A DNA stretch of 64,000 nucleotides from Synechococcus sp. CCY 0621 (GTDB taxonomy: Bacteria; Cyanobacteriota; Cyanobacteriia; PCC-6307; Cyanobiaceae), in assembly GCF_019038465.1 (NCBI RefSeq), contig NZ_JAFKRH010000014.1:186001-250000 (forward strand), read 5' to 3'. Positions 1 through 8,187 of the stretch are shown one piece after another; position 1 is the first letter of the stretch; every line of letters starts with the position of its first letter. The notes below the pieces were generated by a model. It did no database searches, was not told the origin of the DNA, and saw nothing but the letters and a program-made list of their open reading frames with translations. Position numbers and translations under genes: made by a program.

Positions 1-927
1 CTCGAACCGCTTGAAGTGGAGAACCCTGAGTCCCCCACCAGGCAGATCCACCGGGCCCTGATTGCTCCCTTGGCCGAGGAACTCAAGGCCAAGGGCATCA
101 CCACCCTGGTGATCGTCGCCGACCGGGGCCTGCAGGGTCTTCCCTTCGCGGCGCTGCATGACGGCACCAGCTTTTTCGGCGACCAGTTCGGCTTCTCGAT
201 CACCCCGTCCCTCAACCTCACCTCCTTCGGCCCTCCCCGGCTGGCCCGGGGTCGGGTGCTGGCGGCGGGGGCCTCGGAGTTCGAAGGACTCAGCCCTTTG
301 CCCCTGGTGCCCGAGGAGCTGGCAGGTATCCCGGATGGGGTCGGCATCGACCGCTTCCTGAACAAGAACTTCACCCCGGAGGTGCTCCTCAGCCAGGCGG
401 CCGACCCCCGTTATGAGCGCCTGCACGTGGCCACCCATGCGGAGTTCATGCCCGGTGGACCGTCCCAGGCCCGCATCTTCACCGGAACCGGCTCCGTCAG
501 CCTTCAGGAGTTCTCCCGCCTGCGGCAGCAACGCAGCAGCAGTCCGCTGGAGCTGTTCGTGCTGAGCGCCTGTCGCACAGCCTTGGGGGACAGCGACAGT
601 GAGCTCGGCTTTGCAGGCCTGGCCCTGCAGGCCGGATCACGCAGTGCGATCGGGACACTCTGGTATGTCGATGATGTCGCCACCTCGGCCTACTTCCTGC
701 AGCTTTATCGTTACCTCGACCAGGGTGTGCAGAAAGCCGATGCCCTGCGGGCCACACGGCAGGCGATGGCCACTGGCAAAGTGCGTCTTGAGGGCGATAA
801 GGTCATCGGATCCGATGGAGTCCCCCTGCTCACCGAACTGACACCCTCCCAGCGCCGCCGCGTTGCGTCAGGTATGGCCCATCCCTATTTCTGGGCCGGG
901 GTTCAGTTGGTCGGCACTCCCTGGTGA
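1..927 (+). CDS. CHAT-domain protein, C-terminal part (5' end outside window)
   Basis: The reading frame is open to the left edge; five in-frame codons precede the first possible start (GTG at 16), so this is the C-terminal part of a longer gene. What remains is a CHAT (caspase-like) peptidase domain. Counting from the GTG, the predicted catalytic His is residue 141 in HVATHAEF and the Cys is residue 186 in LSACRTALG, followed by the usual glycine-rich stretch and IGTLW. Cyanobacterial CHAT proteins normally carry TPR repeats N-terminal to this domain, which would lie off the edge. The DUF928 gene just downstream is a frequent companion in cyanobacteria. Substrate and role are unknown. Confidence 0.85.
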   Translation, partial: LEPLEVENPESPTRQIHRALIAPLAEELKAKGITTLVIVADRGLQGLPFAALHDGTSFFGDQFGFSITPSLNLTSFGPPRLARGRVLAAGASEFEGLSPLPLVPEELAGIPDGVGIDRFLNKNFTPEVLLSQAADPRYERLHVATHAEFMPGGPSQARIFTGTGSVSLQEFSRLRQQRSSSPLELFVLSACRTALGDSDSELGFAGLALQAGSRSAIGTLWYVDDVATSAYFLQLYRYLDQGVQKADALRATRQAMATGKVRLEGDKVIGSDGVPLLTELTPSQRRRVASGMAHPYFWAGVQLVGTPW

Positions 928-1017
928 TTCATCACCATCGGCTTTCCTGGTCTGCTTTCTTCCCTCTTCCTGCCCCACTTGTGGTGGGTCTCCACGGTCC
1001 ACCCAGTTCCCCATTCA

Positions 1018-1377
1018 GTGCCTGAGCTTTCAGCGGTCTTCAACGTCTTTCTGATGCTGGCGATGGCCCATTTCCTCGGGGATTTCGGGCTCCAGAGTGA
1101 TCGCATGGCACGGGAAAAATGTCCAGGTTGCGGGGTGACCCTCGGATGGGGCTGGTGGCTCACCTCCCATGCCGCCATCCATGGCTTTCTGGTTGGCATG
1201 GTGACCCAGTCACCCCTTTTGGGTGTGGCAGAATGGGGTATGCATCTGTTGATCGACTTCGGCAAATGCCGACGTCTCTGGACGCTGTCCTTTGATCAGG
1301 CGCTTCACATCCTCTGCAAGTTCCTCTGGGCCTGGCTGGCGATTCGCCAGGCCTCCACACCACTCTGGTTCCAATGA
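1018..1377 (+). CDS. DUF3307 family membrane protein
   Basis: A small hydrophobic protein of about 119 residues. The N-terminal AHFLGDFGLQSDRMA, a central HAAIHG, and a later HLLIDFGK with DQALH match the DUF3307 family of small membrane proteins of unknown function. I chose the GTG at 1018 because it places the conserved AHFLGDF segment about 15 residues from the N terminus, as is usual; a TTG at 979 would add 13 residues. The stop codon overlaps the ATG of the next gene (ATGA at 1374-1377), which suggests translational coupling to the DUF928 gene. Confidence 0.75.
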   Translation: MPELSAVFNVFLMLAMAHFLGDFGLQSDRMAREKCPGCGVTLGWGWWLTSHAAIHGFLVGMVTQSPLLGVAEWGMHLLIDFGKCRRLWTLSFDQALHILCKFLWAWLAIRQASTPLWFQ

Positions 1378-2111
1378 AGAGAAAGGTTGCTGGTCCCCCT
1401 ATGGCTGTCCGATCCCGTGCCCTGCTCCGAAACCCCTCCGTTGGCTCTTCGCGGCGTTCCCCCTTCCCGTTGCTCGCCGCTTCCCTCCTGACCCTGGCCC
1501 CCCTGGTGGTGATCGAGCCGCCGCAGGCCCACGCCCAGAGTGAGCTGCGGAAAAGCTTCCCGGGCAGGCGGGTGGGTGGAGGAACCCGGGGTGAATGCGC
1601 CAGTCGCCTTCTGGCCCACCTGGTGCCCTCCAGCAGCGTCTTCGCCCCCGGCAAGGCCCGTTTCCTGGGCGTGCTCGAAGGCCCCAGCGCTGCCCCCAGT
1701 CCCCTGGAGATCACCTTCCGACCGCTGAGCGATCGCGGCACGGTGGATGGCTCGATCGCCTCGGGCCAACGCCGGGTGCTGCCGGCCTCCGCACCGGGTA
1801 TCACCCTCCTGACTCTGCCCCCGGTGAAGGTGCCGACGATGTGGGAGTCGAGCTACATCTGCCCCGGGGCGGCTGCCACCTCCACCCCGGCCGATCCGCT
1901 CAACTTCGTGGCTGCGGACTCGCCGCCGGCCCTCAGCCTCCTGGTCATGGAAGCCTCCAAGGACGACGAGGCCGTGCAGGCCTCCCTGGCCAAGCTGCAT
2001 CGGTCCTGCGGCTCCAGCGTGCCCCGCGAGGAAGTGGGCGCCACATTCGGCCTGGCTGATCTGATCACGGCCCAGTGGCCGGAGCGGATTCCAGTGCGAT
2101 GTCCCGCCTGA
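1374..2111 (+). CDS. DUF928 domain exported protein
   Basis: A 245-residue protein with an N-terminal signal segment (arginine-rich start, hydrophobic stretch LLAASLLTLAPLVVI, likely cleavage after QAHA). The mature part begins with RRVGGGTRGEC, the hallmark of the cyanobacterial DUF928 family, and has paired cysteines near the end (HRSCG and VRCPA). Function is unknown; in cyanobacteria it is often linked to CHAT and CHASE2 genes, as here. The start at 1374 overlaps the preceding stop; an internal ATG at 1401 is an alternative. The 3' end overlaps the convergent cyclase gene by 47 bases. Confidence 0.7.
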   Translation: MKRKVAGPPMAVRSRALLRNPSVGSSRRSPFPLLAASLLTLAPLVVIEPPQAHAQSELRKSFPGRRVGGGTRGECASRLLAHLVPSSSVFAPGKARFLGVLEGPSAAPSPLEITFRPLSDRGTVDGSIASGQRRVLPASAPGITLLTLPPVKVPTMWESSYICPGAAATSTPADPLNFVAADSPPALSLLVMEASKDDEAVQASLAKLHRSCGSSVPREEVGATFGLADLITAQWPERIPVRCPA

Positions 2112-4017
2112 GGCCACCACGCAGCTCCCAGATGCGCAGGGGTTCGGAGCGCCCCTTGACGCTCAACGCGCCCCAGTCGAGCCACTCCAGCGGTAGCCCT
2201 TTGGGCAGCAGGTCCACCGTGCTGGAGGACACCAGCACCCGGCAGAGATTGGACTGACGCTCCTTGTCGATGCTCTCCAGCCGTGCGGCGCAGTTCACGG
2301 CATCGCCGATCACGGCATATTCGAGTCGTTCGCTGCTGCCCATCGATCCGGCCAGAACGGCGCCGGAGTGGACGCCGATGCGCAGGCCCATCGCCGGCAG
2401 TCCCTCCTTCTGGAGCTCCTCGTTGAGGCTGTCCACGGCGCGTTGGATGGCCAGGGCGGCATCGATCGCGGCCTTGGCATCGGCCTCCTCGCCGCTGCTC
2501 AGGGGGGCCCCGAAGACCGCCAGCAGGCCGTCGCCCGTGAACTTGTTCACCATCCCGCCCCGGCGCGTGATGGCGGGGACGAACAGGGCCATGCCCCGGT
2601 TCAGCCAGTCGAGCAGCTCTCCGGGACTGAGCCGTTCCGACACGCTTGTGAACGAGCAGGTGTCCGACATCAACACCGTGACCGGCAGCTGGCGGCCCTC
2701 GAAGCGGCCGTCGCTGAGCAGCCCATCCCGCTGATTCCAGAGCTGGCGGGCCACGGCCGGGGAGGTGGTCTGGCCGAGCAGCCGCTCGATCTGCTGGCGC
2801 TGCTTCTGGCTGGAGGCGCCCCGGCGAACCCAGGCCGCACCTGCCATGGCGATCAGCCCGGTGAGCGGCAGGCTCAACCCGACCCAGACAAAGTTGTAGA
2901 GCAGCAGCACGGCCCCTCCGACCATCAGGGCGGCCACCAGCACCACCACGATCACGCTGCGCCGCAGCAGCCGGAAGGCTTCCCCCAGGACGATCCCCAG
3001 CACCACGGCCAGCACCTCGGCAACACGCTCCACCCAGCCCGGAAGCGTGCGCAGGCGCCGCGGGTCGCCGGCCACGGTGCGGTCCATCAGGGCGGCCAGC
3101 CGATGGGCATGGATTTCGACGCCTGGCACCAGCAGTTGCTTGGCCCCGAGGGCGGAGCGGGTCTGGGGCGTCGGGAACAGGTCCCTCAGGCTGGGAGCGG
3201 TGCTGCCGATCAGCACGATGTGGCCGCGGATCTGGTCCCGGGGGATGGGCCGGCGGCCGAGAACATCCTGGAGATTCCAGAGGTGGAAGCTGCCGAGCTG
3301 GTGGAACGAGAGCATCTGCTGGTACCCGGCGGCATCCAGCTGGTCGTAGCCCCCGGAGGCCGGATCCAGCCAGGGGCCCGGTTCGCTTCCCTTCTCCAGC
3401 CGCTGCCTCAGGTTGCGCTGGCCCTTGCCCACCTCCAGCAGGCGCAGGGGCAAGGACACGGTGGCTTCGTCCTGGCCGGCCACATGCACCAGATCACGCC
3501 GGATCACGCCATCGGCATCCAGCACCAGGTCGTTGAAACCGCGCCGATCGGGAGGCGTGCCCGGCACCGGGCCGATGGCTTCGGCCACGTTGAAGATCGA
3601 AACGAGGCGAGGGTTGGTCCGGAAGCGATCGCGCAGGCAGGCCTGGTCAGGGCCGACGCCCTGATCGCGGTAGATGTCGAGGCCGATCGCCACGGCCCCC
3701 TCGGCGCTCAGCCGGTCGATGGCTTGGCACAGCACCTTGTCGTCGATCGGGAACCCATAAGTGGCGAGGTCGGATTCATCGATGCCGATGATCGTGATCG
3801 GTTTGTCCGTGCCGGACGGAGCCGGGCGCAGGCTGGTGATCAGGTCATAGAGCAGCAGGTTGAGGGTTTCGTTGATGGGGCTGCGCTGCAGCGCCAGCAG
3901 CAGCAGCCCCGCCGCCGCGTAGGGCACGAGCGAGCGGACGCCATCCCCCAGGTGGTTCAACCCCAGCCGTACCAGCAGGGAACTCAGCGCTGATCCGGGC
4001 CCCTTTCTGCTCTCCAT
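2065..4017 (-). CDS. CHASE2-domain class III adenylate/guanylate cyclase (copy A)
   Basis: A 650-residue membrane sensor cyclase. One N-terminal membrane segment (about 31-45) is followed by an extracytoplasmic CHASE2 domain (LLYDLITSLRP, ITIIGIDE; about 50-310), then three membrane segments (about 330-398) and a cytoplasmic class III cyclase domain (about 445-610). Metal-binding Asp452 and Asp496, Lys492 in NKFTGDG, Asn575 and Arg579 are all present. The adenine-selecting Asp/Thr position is Ala568 (YAVIG), so cAMP specificity is less certain than for the other two copies. The ATG overlaps the stop of the upstream MscS/cNMP-binding gene (ATGA at 4014-4017), so the two should be co-expressed. 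A longer in-frame start at 4215 would run into that gene and was not used. Confidence 0.9.
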   Translation of the reverse strand: MESRKGPGSALSSLLVRLGLNHLGDGVRSLVPYAAAGLLLLALQRSPINETLNLLLYDLITSLRPAPSGTDKPITIIGIDESDLATYGFPIDDKVLCQAIDRLSAEGAVAIGLDIYRDQGVGPDQACLRDRFRTNPRLVSIFNVAEAIGPVPGTPPDRRGFNDLVLDADGVIRRDLVHVAGQDEATVSLPLRLLEVGKGQRNLRQRLEKGSEPGPWLDPASGGYDQLDAAGYQQMLSFHQLGSFHLWNLQDVLGRRPIPRDQIRGHIVLIGSTAPSLRDLFPTPQTRSALGAKQLLVPGVEIHAHRLAALMDRTVAGDPRRLRTLPGWVERVAEVLAVVLGIVLGEAFRLLRRSVIVVVLVAALMVGGAVLLLYNFVWVGLSLPLTGLIAMAGAAWVRRGASSQKQRQQIERLLGQTTSPAVARQLWNQRDGLLSDGRFEGRQLPVTVLMSDTCSFTSVSERLSPGELLDWLNRGMALFVPAITRRGGMVNKFTGDGLLAVFGAPLSSGEEADAKAAIDAALAIQRAVDSLNEELQKEGLPAMGLRIGVHSGAVLAGSMGSSERLEYAVIGDAVNCAARLESIDKERQSNLCRVLVSSSTVDLLPKGLPLEWLDWGALSVKGRSEPLRIWELRGGLRRDIALESAPATGP

Positions 4018-5630
4018 CAGGTGCCCTTGAAGGCGAAGAAGAGGCGTTTCATCGTCTCCAGCAGAGCATTGGAGCGTTCGGTGTGCTGTTCGCGATCCAG
4101 GCTTTTCAGCTCCGCCTGCCGCTCCTGGACCATGGCGGCGAAACGCTCCAGCAGGTCGGGGTTCTCGTCCAGCAGGCCCTTGATGCTGCCCCGGTCCACC
4201 TCCAGCAGCAGGCATTCCTCGGTGGCCCGCACCGTGGCGCTGCGCGGGGCGTCGAGGAAGAGGGTCATCTCGCCGAACACCTCGCCGGGCCCCAGCTGGC
4301 GCACGGCCACGGTGTGGCCCGGCTCGATCTCCTTGAGGATCTCCACGGTCCCACGCAAGACGTGAAACATCGAGTGGCCCTCGGCCCCCTCCTGCACCAC
4401 CGCCTCACCGGGCCCGTAGGCCACCTGGTGGCTGCCCTCGACGAGGGTCTCGAGTTGCTCGCCGCTCAGGTCCGTGAAGATCCCTGCGCTGGCCAGGGTC
4501 TGGCAGCACTGCTGGCGGGAGGGGTGGCCGGGCGGCTTGTCCCTGTCCTGGGGGCGGCGCGGGCGCAACTCCCGCACAGGGAAGGGAATGCTCTGGCCCT
4601 CCCGGGCCAGGGCGTACCAGATCTGCTCCAGAAGATCACTGCGCAGATCGCCGATGGCGCCGTCCCCCAGATCCCGCTGCCACACCTGCAGCTCGTAGGC
4701 GATGGCACTGTCCTGGAACTCCTGGACCCGGATGCGGGGGGCCGGTTCGCGCAACACCTTGGGGTGCTGCAGCACGACCTTCTCGAGCAGGGCCCTGGCC
4801 TGGGCAGGCGACAGTTCGTAGTCGAGGCCGACGCTGAACCGGTTGCTGACGGCCCCGGACCGGCCCAGGTTGCGCAGCACCCGCGCCGTGACGAGGCTGT
4901 TGGGGACCACCACCAGCTGGCCGTCCATGTTGCGGAGCATGGTGTCCCGCCAGCTCACCCGGACCACCACCCCGCGCACCCCCTGGTCGAGCTCAAGGAA
5001 GTCTCCTTCGGTGAAGTCGTCCCCCAGCTGCAGCTCCAGACCCGCGAACAGGTCCTTGAGTGACTCCTGGGCCGCCAGGCCGATCACGGCGGTGAGCACG
5101 GCGGAGGTGGTCACCAGCCCCACCAAGTCCAGTCGCGCCGACTGCCGCACCAGCACCACCGTGGCCAGGGCGCCGCTACCGAGCGTGAGCAGTTGCATCA
5201 GCAACTGGGGCGGCGGACGCCACAGCCCCAGGTGGGCGGGCACCTCCAGGGCTGCCCAGAGGGCGATGAGGATGGCGGCGTAGGTGAGCAGCAGGTCGTC
5301 GGTGAGCAGCACCCACACCCGGTAGGCCGGCGGCAACCCCTGCAATGGCAGGGAACTCAGCAGCACCCAGGCGGCGATGGCCAGCAGCGGCAACCGCAGC
5401 GGCAGGGTCGGTAGGTGCCTGAGGCGTCCGAGTCGGGCCAGCACCAGCAGCCCGGCCGTGGCGGCCAGGGCGCTGATCCAGATCTGCAGCAGGGCCAAGG
5501 CACTCGCTTCGACCGCCCCATCCTGCCGCCGATCCTGGCCGCCGGCCCCTGCAGAGAGCAGGCTGGAAGCAGCCGTTTCCCCCGTTGATGCCTTCGATCC
5601 GCCTGTACCCCTTCGTCCATCTGCTGGCAC
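4017..5630 (-). CDS. MscS-like channel with C-terminal cyclic-nucleotide-binding domain
   Basis: About 537 residues. Four or five membrane segments (about 48-67, 79-96, 110-130, 145-165, 168-190) lead into an MscS core: AAQESLKDLFAGLEL pore-lining region, then the beta domain with DFLELDQGVRGVV and VVPNSLV. The C-terminal third (about 380-490) is a cyclic-nucleotide-binding fold with a phosphate-binding cassette FGEMTLFLDAPRSATVRA at 452-469, including Glu454 and Arg463. This architecture is that of a cyclic-nucleotide-regulated MscS channel. It is translationally coupled to the downstream cyclase. The GTG at 5630 overlaps the divergent SIMPL gene by 43 bases; the only other start I see in the N-terminal region is TTG at 5495. 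Confidence 0.85.
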   Translation of the reverse strand: MPADGRRGTGGSKASTGETAASSLLSAGAGGQDRRQDGAVEASALALLQIWISALAATAGLLVLARLGRLRHLPTLPLRLPLLAIAAWVLLSSLPLQGLPPAYRVWVLLTDDLLLTYAAILIALWAALEVPAHLGLWRPPPQLLMQLLTLGSGALATVVLVRQSARLDLVGLVTTSAVLTAVIGLAAQESLKDLFAGLELQLGDDFTEGDFLELDQGVRGVVVRVSWRDTMLRNMDGQLVVVPNSLVTARVLRNLGRSGAVSNRFSVGLDYELSPAQARALLEKVVLQHPKVLREPAPRIRVQEFQDSAIAYELQVWQRDLGDGAIGDLRSDLLEQIWYALAREGQSIPFPVRELRPRRPQDRDKPPGHPSRQQCCQTLASAGIFTDLSGEQLETLVEGSHQVAYGPGEAVVQEGAEGHSMFHVLRGTVEILKEIEPGHTVAVRQLGPGEVFGEMTLFLDAPRSATVRATEECLLLEVDRGSIKGLLDENPDLLERFAAMVQERQAELKSLDREQHTERSNALLETMKRLFFAFKGT

Positions 5631-6292
5631 TGGTGGCGGTCGGCGCCTGGCCAGGCGCCGCCGGCGCCCAGGTTCAGTTGCGCTGCGAGGGCACCCTGCT
5701 GGAGGCCCGGGGCAGTGCCGAACAGGAACGGCCCACCCGCCGGCTGTCGTTCTCCCTCTCCCTGGAGGCGGAGTCAGCCACGGCCGATGGCGCCCTCCAG
5801 AGCCTGCAGGAGCGCCTGGCGGCGGTGCGCACGGCCCTGCAGGGGCAGCAGGTGGAGGAGCTGCGGGTCACCTCGCCCAGCACCTGGCGGCGCGACGCCG
5901 ATCGCAACCGACCGGCCGCGGTGACGGCCAACCTGCAGGTCAGCGGCCGGCTGCAGCCCCAGCGGCTGCAGGCCCTGATCCGGGAGGTGGGAGCGCTGCC
6001 AGGGGTGCGCCTGGCGCCGGTGGGCACCGAGGCCGATCGTGGCCTGGATGGGGCCGTGCGGCGCCAGCTGCTGCGGGCGGCCTACCAGGACGCCCTTGCC
6101 CAGGCCCGGGAGGTGGCTGCCGCCGTGGGCCTGAGCAGGCTCAACCCCCTGGAGGTGCAGCTGGACGGCAACGAACTGCGGCCGATGCTGATGCGGGCCG
6201 CCGCCGCCGATGCCGCCCCGCCCTTCGACCCTGCCGAACTGGCGCTGCCGAAGGACCGCCTGAGCCTGACGGTGCGCTTCTGCGCCCGGTGA
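5588..6292 (+). CDS. SIMPL (DUF541) domain exported protein
   Basis: A 234-residue protein with a signal peptide (hydrophobic HLLALVAVGAWPGAAGA, cleavage likely before QVQL). The rest fits the SIMPL/DUF541 family: a conserved start of the form CEGTLLEARGSAE, a central helix (LQSLQERLAAVRTALQG) followed by VEELRVTSPSTW, and a later AYQDALAQAREVAAAVGL. SIMPL proteins are periplasmic or membrane-associated; their biochemical role is poorly defined. It heads a plus-strand series of FecR, FecR-CAP and CHASE2 cyclase genes, and its start overlaps the divergent MscS gene. Confidence 0.75.
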   Translation: MPSIRLYPFVHLLALVAVGAWPGAAGAQVQLRCEGTLLEARGSAEQERPTRRLSFSLSLEAESATADGALQSLQERLAAVRTALQGQQVEELRVTSPSTWRRDADRNRPAAVTANLQVSGRLQPQRLQALIREVGALPGVRLAPVGTEADRGLDGAVRRQLLRAAYQDALAQAREVAAAVGLSRLNPLEVQLDGNELRPMLMRAAAADAAPPFDPAELALPKDRLSLTVRFCAR

Positions 6293-6368
6293 TGCTGTTG
6301 AGGACTGCGGATGCGTTTTGGGCCCCGCCGAGCAGAATGCAGCGATCCGGACCCGGAGCCTTGAGCGA

Positions 6369-7097
6369 ATGCGCCACCGCCTGTCGAGCGCCCTGCCGAG
6401 CCTGTCGCTCCTGCCGATCCTGATCCTGCTGGCGGGTCCGGCCGTCGGGCCGCTGCCGGTGCAGGCCTCCGAAAGTGCCGTTGTGCAGGAGATCCTTGAT
6501 GGCAACGAGATGTTCATCGATGGCAAGACGGCCAAGGTGAAGCAGAAGGCCGTCGCCCCCCAGAAGGTCAGCACCCAGAACAGCCGGGGCCAGATCCGTT
6601 TTGACAGCGGCGCCGCCGGCCGCCTCAACCGCTTCGCCCTGCTCAAGCTGGGCCAGGGCTGCTTCCTGATCGAGAAGGGCCAGATTCTGGTGTCGGGCAA
6701 ACAGAGCGGTTGCACCCGTTCCGCCCGCCTCAGCGTGCGGGGCACCAACTACCTCCTCGACGTCAGCGAGTCAGGGGAGTCGGAGATCTCCGTGCTGGAG
6801 GGGTCGGTGGAGGTGGAACCTCTCGCCGATGGGGAGCCCACCGGCCAACCCGCCACCACGGTGGAGGCGGGCAACAAGCTGCGGCTGTCGGCCAGCGGGG
6901 TGGTGCTGGCGCTGCTGGGGCTCAGCGTCAGCGACTACAACGGCATCCTCGGCGGCCCCCTGTTCCAGGGGTTCCGGGTGCCCCTGCCGGCCTACGGCTC
7001 CCTGGAGAGCTACATCCGCTCCAGGGTGCCGGGGGTGAACCTGCCCGTGCCGATCAGCACGCCGTCGCTGCCTTTCGGTCTGCCGCGCTTCTTCTGA
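6369..7097 (+). CDS. FecR-like exported protein (tandem copy 1)
   Basis: A 242-residue protein with an N-terminal signal segment (SLSLLPILILLAGPAVG, cleavage likely near VQASES). The body resembles a FecR domain: AAGRLNRFALLKLGQGCFL, GQILVSGKQSGCTRS, then SVRGTNYLLDVSESGESEISVLEGSVEV. Two cysteines in this region are conserved in the next gene. FecR domains are periplasmic signal-transfer modules; here there is no TonB-receptor or sigma-factor context. I chose the ATG at 6369 because it directly precedes a standard signal peptide; the upstream extension to 6318 does not look like one. It lies 4 bases from its paralogue. Confidence 0.7.
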   Translation: MRHRLSSALPSLSLLPILILLAGPAVGPLPVQASESAVVQEILDGNEMFIDGKTAKVKQKAVAPQKVSTQNSRGQIRFDSGAAGRLNRFALLKLGQGCFLIEKGQILVSGKQSGCTRSARLSVRGTNYLLDVSESGESEISVLEGSVEVEPLADGEPTGQPATTVEAGNKLRLSASGVVLALLGLSVSDYNGILGGPLFQGFRVPLPAYGSLESYIRSRVPGVNLPVPISTPSLPFGLPRFF

Positions 7098-7101
7098 GCC
7101 T

Positions 7102-8187
7102 GTGATCCGACATCGAACCCTCCTCTTGACCGCGTTGGCGGCGGCCCTCGCCTGGCCCTGCGCTAGTCAGGCCAGCCCGGCGGGATCGGCGGTCATCCAG
7201 GAGATCCTCGATGGCAATGAGCTCTTCATCGAACGCCGTCAGGCCCATCTGCGAGAGAAGGCGGTCGTGCCCGAACTGGTTCGCACCCAGAACAGCCGCG
7301 GCCAGCTCGGCTTCGCCGGTGGTGCCGCCGGCCGCCTCAACCGCTTCACCCAGCTGCGACTCGGCAGCACCTGCTTCCTGCTCAACAGCGGCCAGATCCT
7401 GGTGTCCGGTCCGCAGAACGGCTGCACCCGCTCCTCGCGGCTGAGCACCCGGGGAACCAACTACCTGGTCACCCTGCTCGATGGCGGCGAGCAGGAGGTG
7501 GCGGTGCTGGAGGGCTCGGTGGAGCTGCAGCCCCTCGCCGATGGGCAGCCGCTGGCCGCGCTGCCGACGCTTGTGGCCGGGGGCAACAGGGTGCGGCTCT
7601 CCAGCCAGGGGGACGTGCTCTGGCAGCGCCCGCTCACGGCGGCCGACTACGCCGCGATCCTCCGCGGCCCCCTGTTCCAGGACTTCACTGCTCCCCTGCC
7701 CGGCATGGCGGCGCTGGAGGCCTTCGTGCAGCGCCGTTTCCCCGGTGTGATCGCCGCCCCGCCCAGGCCGGCGGTCAGCAGTGACCCCCTGGTGGAGACC
7801 ATCAACCGCTACCGCAGTGAGGCCGGACGCCCCGCCCTCGAACCCCTGCCGGCGCCCCTGGCGGCACAGAACGCCGCCTATCTGGCGCCGGTCCTGGAGG
7901 GGGTGCTGGCCAGTCGCGACTGTGACCACGACCGTTCCAGCTGGGGGGCGTTCCAGAGCCGCATGGCGGCGACGTCCAAACTCATTCCCACCAGTGAGGT
8001 GATCGCTTGCCCGATGCCGGCGGGCGCCTGGAACCCGGAGGTGATTGTTTCGCGCTGGATGGGCTCGCCCCTGCACACCCAGATCCTGATCAACCGCCCC
8101 AGGGCCAGGGCCATCGATTGCGTGCGGCTGGAGCGCTCCGGCCGGGCCGTCGCGATCTGCACCCTGTGGAGCCCACTGCAACGATGA
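7102..8187 (+). CDS. FecR-like domain fused to a CAP/SCP-like domain (tandem copy 2)
   Basis: A 361-residue protein starting with GTG 4 bases after the previous gene. A signal peptide (LLLTALAAALAWPCASQAS) precedes a FecR-like domain clearly homologous to the upstream protein (shared EILDGNE, TQNSRGQ, AAGRLNRF, GQILVSG, GCTRS, RGTNYL). From about residue 227 a second domain begins with DPLVETINRYRSEAGRPAL and continues to VSRWMGSPLHTQILINRPRARAIDC and AICTLW, resembling CAP/SCP extracellular domains. Its stop overlaps the start of the CHASE2 cyclase (ATGA at 8184-8187), so sensor protein and cyclase are probably made together. Confidence 0.75.
   Translation: MIRHRTLLLTALAAALAWPCASQASPAGSAVIQEILDGNELFIERRQAHLREKAVVPELVRTQNSRGQLGFAGGAAGRLNRFTQLRLGSTCFLLNSGQILVSGPQNGCTRSSRLSTRGTNYLVTLLDGGEQEVAVLEGSVELQPLADGQPLAALPTLVAGGNRVRLSSQGDVLWQRPLTAADYAAILRGPLFQDFTAPLPGMAALEAFVQRRFPGVIAAPPRPAVSSDPLVETINRYRSEAGRPALEPLPAPLAAQNAAYLAPVLEGVLASRDCDHDRSSWGAFQSRMAATSKLIPTSEVIACPMPAGAWNPEVIVSRWMGSPLHTQILINRPRARAIDCVRLERSGRAVAICTLWSPLQR

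Noticed and set aside
2368-3993. Long plus-strand open frame antisense to cyclase A (541 codons)
   Set aside because: The translation is Gln/His/Gly-rich with no recognisable motif; it is the high-GC shadow of the real minus-strand gene.
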